Source: Sphingobacteriales bacterium (GTDB lineage Bacteria; Bacteroidota; Bacteroidia; Sphingobacteriales; Sphingobacteriaceae). From it: a stretch of 41,869 nt of DNA. Numbering within the stretch: the first letter of the stretch is position 1; each line of letters starts with the position of its first letter. The position numbers and the translations under genes were made by a program. Below are positions 23,836 through 32,481 of this stretch, in pieces. The notes beneath the pieces were generated by a model, which searched no databases, was not told where the DNA came from, and saw only the letters and a list, made by a program, of their open reading frames with translations. Location of the stretch: assembly GCA_013298995.1 (NCBI GenBank), contig JAAFJW010000008.1, forward strand, positions 1 to 41,869. The letters are read 5' to 3'.

Positions 23836-24705
23836 ATGAGAAAAATTATTTCCTACAGTTTTATTATGCTAGGCATAATAACCTTAACATTTACGGCTTG
23901 TAAAAAAGATAAAGCCCTTAACGATGACACGAGCGATACCGCAGCCGTTGACGAAAACGCCCAAGCCGACGAAACTTTTAGCGATATTTTTACCAGTATA
24001 AGTAATTTTTCGACCGAAAATGATGCCTCTTTTACAGCTGTGGCTGCCCCAAATAAATCTGAAACACAATCGTTAGGTTTAAAAGTTTTGGCTGTTGCCA
24101 GTAGCCCTACTATTACGATTGCACCTTTGGGAAATACTTGGCCCAAAACGGTAATATTTGATTTCGGTACGGGTATTACCAAAAACGATATCACCCGCAA
24201 AGGGAAAATTATTGCTGTTTACAGCAAAAAATTTAAAGAAATGGGTGCTGTAATTGCCATTACATTTGATAATTACTTTGTTAATAATACCAAAATCGAG
24301 GGTACCAAAACCATTACCAATAATGGCAAAAATGCGGCAGGCAATTATACTTTTAGCGTTGTGGTAGCCAAAAGCCGTATAAACGATAGCAGAGGTACTT
24401 TTACTTACGAGGCTAGCCGTACATTGGAGTGGACTAAAGGCGAAAGCACCCTTGCAATATTGGATGATGAATACGCAATTACAGGCGCATCAATTGGTGT
24501 AAACTCTAAAGGTATTACTTATAGCACCAACATTACCAGCCCTTTAATTAAAAAAATAGGTTGGCCGTACTTGGTTGCTGGCATTATCGAAATTAAACCC
24601 AGTAGCAAAAGCCTTAGGATTTTAAATTATGGTAATGGCGAGTTAGATGCCAAAGCTATTTTAACCATTAATGGGGTAAGCAAAGAAATTTTTTTACGAA
24701 AATAA
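23836..24705 (+). CDS. Hypothetical lipoprotein
   Basis: A 289-residue exported protein. The N-terminus (MRKIISYSFIMLGIITLTFTACKKDK) is a signal peptide ending in a lipobox (FTAC), so residue 21 or so is the lipidated cysteine. The mature part is Asp/Thr/Asn-rich at first, then beta-strand-like with a repeated alternation of polar and aliphatic residues. I recognise no domain. It is a single gene with a strong terminator and no partner. Similar lipoproteins are common in Bacteroidota and mostly uncharacterised. Confidence 0.7.
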   Translation: MRKIISYSFIMLGIITLTFTACKKDKALNDDTSDTAAVDENAQADETFSDIFTSISNFSTENDASFTAVAAPNKSETQSLGLKVLAVASSPTITIAPLGNTWPKTVIFDFGTGITKNDITRKGKIIAVYSKKFKEMGAVIAITFDNYFVNNTKIEGTKTITNNGKNAAGNYTFSVVVAKSRINDSRGTFTYEASRTLEWTKGESTLAILDDEYAITGASIGVNSKGITYSTNITSPLIKKIGWPYLVAGIIEIKPSSKSLRILNYGNGELDAKAILTINGVSKEIFLRK

Positions 24706-24726
24706 GTTTGTAAAGTGTAAAGCATT

Positions 24727-24764
24727 AAAAAGCCCCCTTTTTTTAGTTAAAAAGAGGGCTTTTT
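24727..24764. terminator. Bidirectional terminator between the lipoprotein gene and clpX
   Basis: AAAAAGCCCCCTTTTT and AAAAAGAGGGCTTTTT form a stem with one mismatch. T-runs lie on both sides, so it can serve both convergent genes. Confidence 0.85.
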
Positions 24765-24776
24765 AGCAAATTTTAT

Positions 24777-26015
24777 TTACGCCACTTTCAATTTCCTAAT
24801 ATCCGATTTTTCAAATTTTTCTTTGGCATAAGCCATATCAATAAGCAAGTTTTTGGCATCTTTTTGCGATGGTATCTCAAACATGGCATCTATCATTATC
24901 GATTCGCAAATAGAGCGTAAGCCCCTTGCACCTAGCTTATATTCCATGGCTTTATCTACAATAAATTCAAATACAGCTTTATCAAACGTTAGTTTAATGC
25001 CCTCGTATTCAAATAATTTCTCGTACTGTTTTACCAACGAATTACGTGGTACGGTTAAAATATTCAGTAGCGCTTGCCTATCTAATGGGTTTAAATGGGT
25101 AATTACGGGTACACGGCCAATAAGCTCGGGTATCATGCCAAAAGCCTTTAAATCTTGTGGTGTAATGTATTTGTATAGGTTATTAAGGTCTATATCTGTT
25201 TCCTCGGCTCTAAATTTATAGCCTACGGTTTGGGTGCGTAAGCGGTTGGCTATTTTTTTCTCAATCCCATCAAAAGCACCACCGCATATAAACAAAATAT
25301 TATTGGTGTTTACGGGTATCATTTTTTGGTCGGGGTGTTTACGGCCACCCTGCGGCGGTACGTTTACAATGGTTCCTTCCAGTATTTTCAGTAAAGCCTG
25401 CTGTACCCCCTCGCCCGATACATCACGGGTGATAGATGGGTTATCGCTTTTGCGAGCTACTTTATCCACCTCATCAATATACACAATACCACGTTCGGCA
25501 GCGGTAACATCATAATCGGCAGCTTGTAGCAAGCGGGTTAAAATGCTTTCTACATCTTCGCCCACATAGCCAGCCTCGGTTAATACGGTAGCATCGCATA
25601 TACAAAAAGGTACATTTAATATTTTGGCAATGGTTTTGGCAAGTAAAGTTTTGCCTGTACCGGTTTCGCCTACCATCATAATATTCGATTTTTCTATCTC
25701 CACCTCATCTTTACCTACCTTGTGGTTTAGCCTTTTGTAATGGTTATACACAGCTACGGCCAATACTTTTTTGGCATTATCTTGGCCAATAACATATTGG
25801 TCGATATGGTTTTTTATCTCAATAGGTTTTAGCAAAGTAAAACCTCCCGATGATGATTTTCCCTTTTTTTGGCTTAGCTCTTCGGCCAATATATCGCCAG
25901 CTTGGGCTACGCATTTATCGCAAATATGGGCATCTAAGCCTGCAATAAGCATCAGCGAATCTACCTTACCGGCACCGCAAAACGAACATTTTATTTCTTT
26001 TGTACTCTTACTCAT
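24777..26015 (-). CDS. clpX: ATP-dependent Clp protease ATP-binding subunit ClpX
   Basis: A 412-residue AAA+ unfoldase. The N-terminal zinc-binding domain has the four cysteines CSFC...CDKC. The Walker A motif is GETGTGKT, Walker B is VYIDEVDKV, the pore loop is GYVGEDV, the RKH-type loop region starts [14 protein letters not shown], and sensor 2 is GARGLRSI. It unfolds substrates and feeds them to ClpP, encoded directly upstream with an 8-nt overlap, so the two are translationally coupled. Confidence 0.98.
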   Translation of the reverse strand: MSKSTKEIKCSFCGAGKVDSLMLIAGLDAHICDKCVAQAGDILAEELSQKKGKSSSGGFTLLKPIEIKNHIDQYVIGQDNAKKVLAVAVYNHYKRLNHKVGKDEVEIEKSNIMMVGETGTGKTLLAKTIAKILNVPFCICDATVLTEAGYVGEDVESILTRLLQAADYDVTAAERGIVYIDEVDKVARKSDNPSITRDVSGEGVQQALLKILEGTIVNVPPQGGRKHPDQKMIPVNTNNILFICGGAFDGIEKKIANRLRTQTVGYKFRAEETDIDLNNLYKYITPQDLKAFGMIPELIGRVPVITHLNPLDRQALLNILTVPRNSLVKQYEKLFEYEGIKLTFDKAVFEFIVDKAMEYKLGARGLRSICESIMIDAMFEIPSQKDAKNLLIDMAYAKEKFEKSDIRKLKVA

Positions 26016-26709
26016 TTTCTTTTTTATCTTTTGTGCCTAGCAAAATTTCGTCAACCATACCGTATTGTTTTGCTTCGTCGGCTTTCATCCAATAATCACG
26101 GTCTGATGCTTTTTCTACCCATTCGTAACTTTGGCCGCTATGTTTAGAAATAATATCGTACAATTCTTTTTTTAGTTTTAGCATTTCACGCAGGTTAATT
26201 TCCATGTCCGATGCTACGCCTTGTGCCCCGCCCGATGGCTGGTGAATCATAATACGGGCATGTGGCAAAGCCGCTCTCTTCCCTTTTGTACCCGCACACA
26301 TTAAAACCGCACCCATTGATGCCGCCATACCTGTACATATTGTGGCTACATCGGGGCTTATAAATTGCATCGTATCATAAATACCTAAACCAGCATATAC
26401 CGAACCGCCTGGCGAGTTAATGTAAATTTGAATATCTCTTTTGGCATCGGCCGATTGTAAAAATAACAATTGCGCTTGTATAATATTCGCATTTTGATCG
26501 TAAATAGCATCACCCAAAAAAATAATCCTATCCATCATTAACCTCGAAAACACATCCATTTGGGCTACATTAAGCTGGCGTTCTTCGATAATATAAGGCG
26601 TCATGTTTTTAGGTACCGTTACACCACCTATAAATTTATCTACATGGTGGCCACCAATGCGGTGGTGTTTTACAGCGTATTTTCTAAATTCGTTTTTATC
26701 AATATTCAT
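26008..26709 (-). CDS. clpP: ATP-dependent Clp protease proteolytic subunit ClpP
   Basis: A 233-residue serine protease. The catalytic serine is in GMAASMGAVL and the histidine in ARIMIHQPSGG. The aspartate lies later in the C-terminal half, and YINSPGGSVYAGLGIYD forms the oxyanion region. The first 35 or so residues are longer than in E. coli and contain a basic stretch (HHRIGGHHVDKF). Trigger factor (tig), often found before clpP, is not upstream here. The upstream stretch is gene-poor and holds a palindromic repeat. Confidence 0.98.
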   Translation of the reverse strand: MNIDKNEFRKYAVKHHRIGGHHVDKFIGGVTVPKNMTPYIIEERQLNVAQMDVFSRLMMDRIIFLGDAIYDQNANIIQAQLLFLQSADAKRDIQIYINSPGGSVYAGLGIYDTMQFISPDVATICTGMAASMGAVLMCAGTKGKRAALPHARIMIHQPSGGAQGVASDMEINLREMLKLKKELYDIISKHSGQSYEWVEKASDRDYWMKADEAKQYGMVDEILLGTKDKKENE

Positions 26710-27392
26710 AGCTTTATTTTAAAATTTTTATAACAATATGGTAACATTGGCTATTAAAAACCAAAGGTGCAAATTATTTAATTGTTTTGGATAAATTGAT
26801 TACACAACATCAATAAAATGTAATATTTACTATTTGCTTAATTTTATTGGGGTATTGATGCGTTTTTTTATTTTTTTGAAAAACCAAGGCTGGTATTTCA
26901 TTACATCAGCTAGCCCCGCCACCTGCCTACCTGCGGTAAGCAGGCAGGCTGTCGGGTTTAGGTATGCAGGCTGGTGCTTTTTAATGCGGGTTTACTTTAC
27001 ACCGTATTTGCTACATTTAGGTGCTTATAAAATGGATATAATTTCGCAAAGTTTCGCAACAAAAAAAATCTTTGAGATAGGATATTTACCGCTCATATAC
27101 ATATTGCTGGCAAATAAATAAAGGCGAGGCCACCAAAAATAGAAAAGAATATACAATCAACAACCGTTTTGAAACTTTACACATATTGCCCAAAAGTGCC
27201 GATGAAAGTTGGGGTGGTTTTATCAATCAAGTTTAGATTCAAGAAATTACTAGCTCGGGGTATATTAAAATTCGAATTTTTTAGAGCTTAACCCAACAAA
27301 ATTTTATTTTTGCACTTAAAGTACTTGGCACAAGTATCAGCAGCTACAACAAATCGTATAAATACCTTAAACTATAACCCAGCCTAACCTTT
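26710..27392. other. Gene-free 683 bp upstream of clpP with a palindromic repeat and coding relics
   Basis: No intact gene. It contains the palindrome at 26922-26948, an inverted copy of the GTAAACCCGCATTAAAAA motif (about 26977-26995), and a plus-strand relic around 27132-27235 that reads KEYTINNRFETLHILPKSAD and on to ESWGGFINQV before a stop. The relic has protein-like composition but no start and no recognised family. Confidence 0.35.
26922..26948. repeat. 27-bp palindromic repeat, relative of the RAYT-breaking insert
   Basis: CCTGCCTACC and GCAGGCAGG are the same arms as at 6135-6153. Here an 8-nt centre (TGCGGTAA) is present between them. Confidence 0.7.
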
Positions 27393-28046
27393 ATGCCCGA
27401 CCCTAAAATAGATATATTGGTAAAATACATTCCCGCCGCTGCCGCACCATTAATAGCACAATGGATAAACGATTATAAATGCTTTTTTAAAATCTCAAAA
27501 ACCCGAAGCAGTAAATTTGGCGATTATACCCCACCACAACGCGGGCAGGGGCACAAAATATCGGTAAACTATAACCTAAATGTATATGCTTTTTTGGTTA
27601 CCACGGTACACGAATTTGCACATTTACACACCTGGAACCAGCACCAAAACAAGGTAATGCCACACGGCACCGAGTGGAAAGCTAATTTTAAAGCCATGAT
27701 GCAGCCATTTTTTGATATGGATGTTTTCCCGCCCGATTTAAAAAAAACAATAGCCCATTATTTGCAAAACCCAGCGGCTTCTAGCTGTTCGGATTTAAAC
27801 TTATTTAAGGCACTAAACCAGCATAATATAAACCAAACCCCCGTTTTTACAGTCGAGAGTGTACCCCTAAACAGCTTATTTGAGTTTAAACCTGGCCGTG
27901 TTTTTAAAAAGATAGAGCGTATTAGAAAACGTTATAAATGTATTGAGGTTAAAACAGGCTTGGTTTACTTGTTTAGCCCACTAGCCGAAATTAAGCCTTT
28001 GGAGGCAAATGGGTTATTCAAAACAAGTTTTAATGCCATTAGCTAG
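27393..28046 (+). CDS. SprT-like zinc metalloprotease domain protein
   Basis: A 217-residue protein with the metalloprotease motif HEFAH in TTVHEFAHLHTW, followed by MPHGTEWKANFKAM, matching SprT/Spartan-like domains, where a third ligand His and a short helix follow HExxH. The C-terminal part lacks the obvious zinc-ribbon cysteines of classical SprT. A basic KKIERIRKRYKC segment near residue 180 could contact DNA. SprT-like proteins in other organisms act on DNA-protein crosslinks; that role here is only inferred. Its stop codon shares a CTAG with that of the convergent DUF4293 gene. Confidence 0.8.
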   Translation: MPDPKIDILVKYIPAAAAPLIAQWINDYKCFFKISKTRSSKFGDYTPPQRGQGHKISVNYNLNVYAFLVTTVHEFAHLHTWNQHQNKVMPHGTEWKANFKAMMQPFFDMDVFPPDLKKTIAHYLQNPAASSCSDLNLFKALNQHNINQTPVFTVESVPLNSLFEFKPGRVFKKIERIRKRYKCIEVKTGLVYLFSPLAEIKPLEANGLFKTSFNAIS

Positions 28047-28504
28047 CGCAACCTATCTGCCGATTTTACCAGTTTTTCATCCCGGCCAACGGCTTTAGCA
28101 GCCAATACCAAAAACAATATTGCCACCGAAGGTAAGCCTGCACCTATGCCATAATCGCTTATTTTTAAAATAGTTTCGCTGGTGTTTTGCACCGTTTGCG
28201 TAAGCCAATAACTATGCGCCAATACAATTACAATAAAACCGTAAATAAGTACTTGCTGGCGGTTACGGTTTTTATATAAAAAAATTAATACCAAAGGCAA
28301 TAAGCCTAAAATAACGGTGGCGATACTTAATGGTAAAAAATTTTGGGTTTGTACCACTTGGTTACCCAATGATTGATAAGCACCTGTTACCATTATTTTT
28401 TGAGCCCCTATATTGTTAAACACGCTGGCAACTGGAAACAAAAACAAAGCATAAATAGCCAAAGACGCAATAAAAAGGTAAACAGTTTGTATTCTTTGTA
28501 GCAT
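28043..28504 (-). CDS. DUF4293 family membrane protein
   Basis: A 153-residue protein beginning MLQRIQTVYLFIASLAIYAL, the signature start of DUF4293 proteins. Four membrane helices lie at about residues 7-25, 55-77, 84-102 and 118-137. It is restricted to Bacteroidota as far as I know and has no known function. The tail ends in charged residues (GRDEKLVKSADRLR). Confidence 0.85.
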   Translation of the reverse strand: MLQRIQTVYLFIASLAIYALFLFPVASVFNNIGAQKIMVTGAYQSLGNQVVQTQNFLPLSIATVILGLLPLVLIFLYKNRNRQQVLIYGFIVIVLAHSYWLTQTVQNTSETILKISDYGIGAGLPSVAILFLVLAAKAVGRDEKLVKSADRLR

Positions 28505-28679
28505 ATTACTGTGAGAAAAGTTTTAGGAAATTTAATAATTTAGTGTAAAATTAGGGGGGATTTTGAAAGATTGTGAGGTAAGCTACGTATAGCTACTTTC
28601 TAAAATGTTAAAGTATGTGGCAAATGTAAATGTTTAAACCAATACGATTTTTCGGATTCCCATAGTTGGTAACAAAAAA

Positions 28680-28710
28680 TGCCGAGAGTTATTTATGATA
28701 ACCCTCGGCA
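28680..28710 (-). terminator. Intrinsic terminator after the small secreted protein gene
   Basis: TGCCGAG-GTTAT arms with a short loop. On the minus strand the stem is followed by a TTTTTTG run. Confidence 0.8.
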
Positions 28711-28719
28711 ATAAATTTT

Positions 28720-28899
28720 TTAATCTTTTTTGGCTGCTGGTTTTGCTGCTTCTTCGGTTTTCGAGCAAGATTTTTTGCAACATTTCTTTTTGCTACAATC
28801 TTTTTTAGTTTCAACTTTTGCAGTTGGCTTTGCGCCTTCCTGTGCCGATACAAAATTGGCACTTACGGCCACAAATAATACAATCAGTAACTTTTTCAT
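28720..28899 (-). CDS. Small secreted Cys/Lys-rich protein (59 aa)
   Basis: A short gene with a clear signal peptide (MKKLLIVLFVAVSANFVSAQ, cleavage expected after SAQ or at FVSA-Q). The mature peptide of about 40 residues is nearly all Lys, Ala, Glu and Cys: KKDCSKKKCCKKSCSK carries four closely spaced cysteines, flanked by Ala/Lys/Pro-rich ends. It starts 12 bp after the psd stop and is followed by a terminator, so it is the last gene of the psd unit. The cysteine cluster could bind metal or form disulfides. I know of no family. The signal peptide, spacing and terminator argue that it is real. Confidence 0.7.
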   Translation of the reverse strand: MKKLLIVLFVAVSANFVSAQEGAKPTAKVETKKDCSKKKCCKKSCSKTEEAAKPAAKKD

Positions 28900-28911
28900 A
28901 ATATTAACTTT

Positions 28912-29571
28912 TTAAATGGTTGCTAAAACAGTAACGCCACCTTTAACAACTTGTTGCAAGCCTACGTTTATTTTAGTGCCTAAAGGTAAAAAAATATCTA
29001 CCCTCGAACCAAATTTTATAAAGCCAAATTGTTCACTTTGTGTAACATTTTCGCCTTCGCTAATATACCATACAATACGCCTAGCCAGTGCACCCGCAAT
29101 TTGCCTATACAATACCTGTACACCCGTTTTTGTTTCTACAACGGTAGTGGTACGTTCGTTTTCGGTGGATGATTTTGGATGCCAAGCCACCAAATATTTA
29201 CCTGGGTGGTATTTAAAGTATTTTACAATACCGCTTACAGGATTGCGGTTTACGTGTACGTTTACGGGCGACATAAATATAGATACCTGTACACATTTTG
29301 TTTTTAAAAACTCGGGTTCGTCCACCTCTTCTATTACCACTACTTTACCATCGGCAGGGCATATCACTTGCTTGGGGTTAATTACCCATTTGCGTTGTGG
29401 GCTTCTGAAAAATTGTAAAATAACCACAAAAACAAATGCCGAAAATGCGTACCAAAGCCATAATAACCAGCGGGTTTCGGGTAAATAATAATGCAATATG
29501 GCATTACTTACAAATATAAATAATATACAAAGGGCTAGCGATGTATAACCTTCTTTATGAAATTTTATCAT
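28912..29571 (-). CDS. psd: Phosphatidylserine decarboxylase family protein
   Basis: A 219-residue membrane-bound enzyme of the short (archaeal/Bacteroidota-type) Psd group, converting phosphatidylserine to phosphatidylethanolamine. Two N-terminal membrane segments (about 10-28 and 32-50) precede the catalytic part. The key motifs are MSPVNVHVNRNPVSG, with the conserved histidines, and FGFIKFGSRVDIF, in which the Gly-Ser bond is cut to make the pyruvoyl cofactor. The phosphatidylserine synthase gene often found next to it is absent. Confidence 0.93.
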   Translation of the reverse strand: MIKFHKEGYTSLALCILFIFVSNAILHYYLPETRWLLWLWYAFSAFVFVVILQFFRSPQRKWVINPKQVICPADGKVVVIEEVDEPEFLKTKCVQVSIFMSPVNVHVNRNPVSGIVKYFKYHPGKYLVAWHPKSSTENERTTTVVETKTGVQVLYRQIAGALARRIVWYISEGENVTQSEQFGFIKFGSRVDIFLPLGTKINVGLQQVVKGGVTVLATI

Positions 29572-29685
29572 TTAATGTTTTTTTGCAAAAATAGTAATAA
29601 AGCTGGTTTTTGATACATAATTAATTGGGCAATAAAATGTGTTGAAACCAACTTTGGGTGTTTATAGCAGTGTATTACGGAAAGC

Positions 29686-29725
29686 ACTACGGCAATGTGC
29701 CGATTTTTTGGCACATTGCCGTAGT
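29686..29725. repeat. Perfect 16-bp hairpin
   Basis: ACTACGGCAATGTGCC and GGCACATTGCCGTAGT enclose an 8-nt loop. There is no T-run, so it is not an obvious terminator. Weaker symmetry (TATAGCA on each side) extends outward. It lies between the VOC gene and psd. Confidence 0.7.
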
Positions 29726-29819
29726 ATAATTGCTGCCGTTGTACTTTGCATTAGCGTTTCATAAAAGTATTTCGGTTGCTATATAGCCCAACCTATGATA
29801 GTGGTTGTTTATTTTGTAA

Positions 29820-30311
29820 TTATTGTTTTGATTGGTATAAGGCAATTCGGTTACCTTCTGTGTCTTTAAATTCAGCAACAAGTCCAATTCCGTTATCTGT
29901 TTTAGGATAAAGAACTTGACCACCGTTTAAAGTAGCTAATTTTAGGGTTTCATCAATATTTTCGGTATTGAAATAAATTAAAACTCCGTTTATTGTAGGT
30001 TTGTATATTTTGCCTTTAGCTAATGCCCCCGAAATCCCTAAGTTTCCATCAACAAATGGGAATAACGCCATTTCGTTGTTGTCAATAATTTCTTTACCAA
30101 AATCAAAATGGAATACTGTTTTATAAAAATTAATTGCTCGGTTAATATTGTTTACTGGGATTTCAAAGTAAACAACAGGATTTGATTTTTTTGCCATAGT
30201 ATTTTGTTCAGTTTGCTTAATTCTTGTTTCTGGGGTATTACCACAAGAAATCAATAGTTGAATTAAAACTCCCAAGATTATTAGGCTCAATATGCTTTTA
30301 TTTCTGTTCAT
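29820..30311 (-). CDS. VOC (glyoxalase/bleomycin-resistance) family protein with a lipoprotein signal
   Basis: A 163-residue protein. The first 23 residues are a lipoprotein signal ending LLISC. From about residue 45 the VOC fold follows, with VVYFEIPVNNINRAINFYKTVF, then GVLIYFNTENIDETL, and ending VAEFKDTEGNRIALYQ. The metal-ligand pattern (Glu in YFEIPV and Glu in VAEFKD) is partly visible. An internal ATG (MAKKSNP, position 30197) would give the usual soluble cytoplasmic form, so the lipoprotein leader may be a recent fusion or the true start. Flanks are AT-rich and structured, unlike those of its neighbours. Confidence 0.75.
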   Translation of the reverse strand: MNRNKSILSLIILGVLIQLLISCGNTPETRIKQTEQNTMAKKSNPVVYFEIPVNNINRAINFYKTVFHFDFGKEIIDNNEMALFPFVDGNLGISGALAKGKIYKPTINGVLIYFNTENIDETLKLATLNGGQVLYPKTDNGIGLVAEFKDTEGNRIALYQSKQ

Positions 30312-30435
30312 TTTTTAAAAAGTTAATAGGTTTGTTAATAAATAAAGTACGGCGTGTTAAAACGCCCAAATCATTATAAAAAACAATTATTATAAACAGA
30401 ACTTGGGGTACTAATAATGCCAACGAAAAATTTAG

Positions 30436-31254
30436 TTATACATTATTTGCCCAAATATTTTTTTGTTGTAAATTAATTTTGTTGCCAAAAAATAGGCGGG
30501 TACTGTTTTCGAACGAGGTGGTTTTGTCGGAAACAAAAAACTGGTCTTTCCCTGTTTTGGTACCGCTTAATAAATTTTTTTCGAGCAATTGCTGTTTTAC
30601 ATGCGATGCCACAATGTGTGCGGTATTTAAAATATCAATTTTACCATTATAAAATTGGTTAATTTCTTTTTGTATCAATGGGTAATGGGTGCAGGCCAGT
30701 ACAATGGCTTCGATATTTTTAAGTTTTGAAGATGATAAATAAGTGTTAATAACTGTTTTACTAATATTGTTTTCAAAAAAACCTTCTTCTATCATGGGTG
30801 CTAATAAGGGTGTAGCCAATGATTTAACAACCAAATTAGGCGTAAGGGGCAATAATTTTTTTGGATAAACAGCCGATTTTATGGTTGCTTTGGTGCCTAT
30901 AACGCCAATATTTTTATAAGTTCCTTGTTGGGCTATATGGGCTACCACGGGGTCTATCACGTTCATTATTGGTAATGTTTCACCCAAAAAATCTTTTACA
31001 TCTTGGTAAGCGAGCGATGAAGCTGTATTGCAGGCAATAACAATGGCTTTGCAGCCCATAAGTTGTAAAAACTTTGCTATTTTAAGGCTATAATATTTTA
31101 TGGCTTCGGCCGATTTATCGCCATAAGGCATGTGTGCGGTATCGCCAAAGTATATTAAGGTTTCGTGGGGCAATGCCTTGCGGATGGCATTGGCTACGGT
31201 TAAGCCACCAATACCCGAGTCGAAAACACCAATGGGATTATTTTTATAATTCAT
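30436..31254 (-). CDS. murI: Glutamate racemase
   Basis: A 272-residue cofactor-independent racemase making D-glutamate for peptidoglycan. The two catalytic cysteines lie in IVIACNTASS and VLACTHYPLI. The N-terminal PIGVFDSGIGGLTV and YFGDTAHMPYG are diagnostic. An upstream in-frame ATG (31311) is rejected because a terminator hairpin (31262-31300) would fall inside the gene. ATG 31254 (MNYKNNPIGVF) is the better start. Confidence 0.95.
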   Translation of the reverse strand: MNYKNNPIGVFDSGIGGLTVANAIRKALPHETLIYFGDTAHMPYGDKSAEAIKYYSLKIAKFLQLMGCKAIVIACNTASSLAYQDVKDFLGETLPIMNVIDPVVAHIAQQGTYKNIGVIGTKATIKSAVYPKKLLPLTPNLVVKSLATPLLAPMIEEGFFENNISKTVINTYLSSSKLKNIEAIVLACTHYPLIQKEINQFYNGKIDILNTAHIVASHVKQQLLEKNLLSGTKTGKDQFFVSDKTTSFENSTRLFFGNKINLQQKNIWANNV

Positions 31255-31261
31255 ACTAAAA

Positions 31262-31300
31262 CAAAAAATGCGAAGCAAGGGTTTAAACCTACTTCGCATT
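31262..31300 (-). terminator. Intrinsic terminator after the second ompH gene
   Basis: AATGCGAAG and CTTCGCATT with an inner GGTTT/AAACC pairing, and TTTTTTGTTTT after it on the minus strand. It ends the bamA-ompH-ompH transcript before murI. Confidence 0.75.
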
Positions 31301-31321
31301 AAAACTAACAAATATTATTGC

Positions 31322-31834
31322 TTATTTAATACCTAATTTTGCTTTTACATCGGCCAAAATATTTACGCCACCATCGTAGTAAATTACAGCTTGCTGCGAT
31401 ACATCAATTACATAAGCCAAGCCTTTTTCTTTAGCCACAGCTTTTACCGCTTCTTCGGCTTTTTTTAATATTGGGTCGTACAGTTCGCCACGTTTTTTTT
31501 CAAAATCTTGCGATGCTTTTTGTTGAAACTCTTGTATGCGTTTCTCTAAATCTTGAATTTCTTTCACTTTGGCTTCTTTTAAAGCCTCGCTCATGGTTTT
31601 TTCTTTGGCCTGAAAATCGGCTACTTTACTTTGGTACTCGGTGTACATTGTTTTTCCATCGGTATCTAAGGTGCCTTTATACACTTCTAGTTGTTTATCG
31701 GCAACAACAATTTCGGGCATTGCTTTTATTAACTCGGCCGAATTAATATGGGCAATTTTTTGTTGCGCCTTTACAGTACCTATACTTAGTATTAAAGCGG
31801 CGGATAGGATGGTGATTTTTAATAGATTTTTCAT
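31322..31834 (-). CDS. OmpH/Skp family periplasmic chaperone
   Basis: A 170-residue periplasmic protein with a signal peptide (MKNLLKITILSAALILSIGTVKA-QQ) and a long charged coiled coil in the middle, the jellyfish-like tentacle of Skp/OmpH. It binds unfolded outer-membrane proteins and delivers them to the BAM complex. The start KIAHINSAELIKAMPE and the end VSQQAVIYYDGGVNIL match the family. It is the second of two adjacent ompH genes after bamA, with a short spacer between the two. Confidence 0.9.
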   Translation of the reverse strand: MKNLLKITILSAALILSIGTVKAQQKIAHINSAELIKAMPEIVVADKQLEVYKGTLDTDGKTMYTEYQSKVADFQAKEKTMSEALKEAKVKEIQDLEKRIQEFQQKASQDFEKKRGELYDPILKKAEEAVKAVAKEKGLAYVIDVSQQAVIYYDGGVNILADVKAKLGIK

Positions 31835-31890
31835 TTTTGGGGTTTTCTCTTATTTTTAGTTTGTTGTTTACGTTATTTTATTTTTTAACC

Positions 31891-32418
31891 TTATTTAGCC
31901 GCACCTACTTTGTAGCCTAGTTTGGTAATAATATCGCTACTTTTATCGTACGTGTTTCGGCCAAATAATAAGGTTACGCCAGCACTTTTATCAAATACCA
32001 TATCCAAATCTTCGGTTTCGGCATATTCTTTAATGGCGGCAGCCACCCTATCTTGTATGGGTTTAATTAGTTTAACTCTTTCTTTAAACAAATCGCCTTC
32101 GTAGCCAAATTTAAGTTTTTGGTAATCTTTGGCGGCTTTTTCTTTATCAATTATTTCGTTTTCTCGGCGTTTTTTCATCTCGGCCGATAGCAAAACTTGG
32201 TCGGCTTGGTAGGTTTGATACATTTTTTCTATTTCTTGAAACCTTGTATCTACTTCTTTTTGCCACATTGCCGATTGGTTATCCAATTGTTTTTGTGCCG
32301 ATTTATAATCGGGAATATGTTTTAAAATATACTCCGAATCCACATACGCCAAGCGCTGGGCCGAAACAGATAAATGACAACTAACAACAAACAATAAAGC
32401 TAAAATATAATTTTTCAT
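31891..32418 (-). CDS. OmpH/Skp family periplasmic chaperone (first copy)
   Basis: A 175-residue paralogue of the next gene, also with a signal peptide (ending VSA-QRLAY) and a coiled coil rich in Lys, Glu and Gln. The core YVDSEYILKHIPDYKSAQKQ resembles the family N-terminal strand. It lies 63 bp downstream of bamA, consistent with one envelope-biogenesis operon. Duplicated ompH genes after bamA are usual in Bacteroidota. Confidence 0.9.
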   Translation of the reverse strand: MKNYILALLFVVSCHLSVSAQRLAYVDSEYILKHIPDYKSAQKQLDNQSAMWQKEVDTRFQEIEKMYQTYQADQVLLSAEMKKRRENEIIDKEKAAKDYQKLKFGYEGDLFKERVKLIKPIQDRVAAAIKEYAETEDLDMVFDKSAGVTLLFGRNTYDKSSDIITKLGYKVGAAK

Positions 32419-32481
32419 GTTTTTAAGTTTTTTAAAATGTTTTTTAAATTATTTTATCTGACCGTTTATATGCTTAAAGGT

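Noticed and set aside
26834-27121. 95-residue plus-strand ORF upstream of clpP
   Set aside because: It runs through the palindromic repeat and has low-complexity hydrophobic composition. No family resemblance.
28730-28915. Plus-strand ORF opposite the 59-residue protein
   Set aside because: The minus strand encodes a proper signal peptide, sits in the psd operon and ends before a terminator. The plus frame is its shadow.
29640-30435. Full integron-cassette reading of the VOC gene
   Set aside because: A GTTGGCAT-like start is present, but no matching ATGCCAAC box was found after the gene, so the attC plan is incomplete.
31255-31311. Longer MurI start
   Set aside because: It would place the ompH terminator hairpin inside murI and adds residues not seen in the family.
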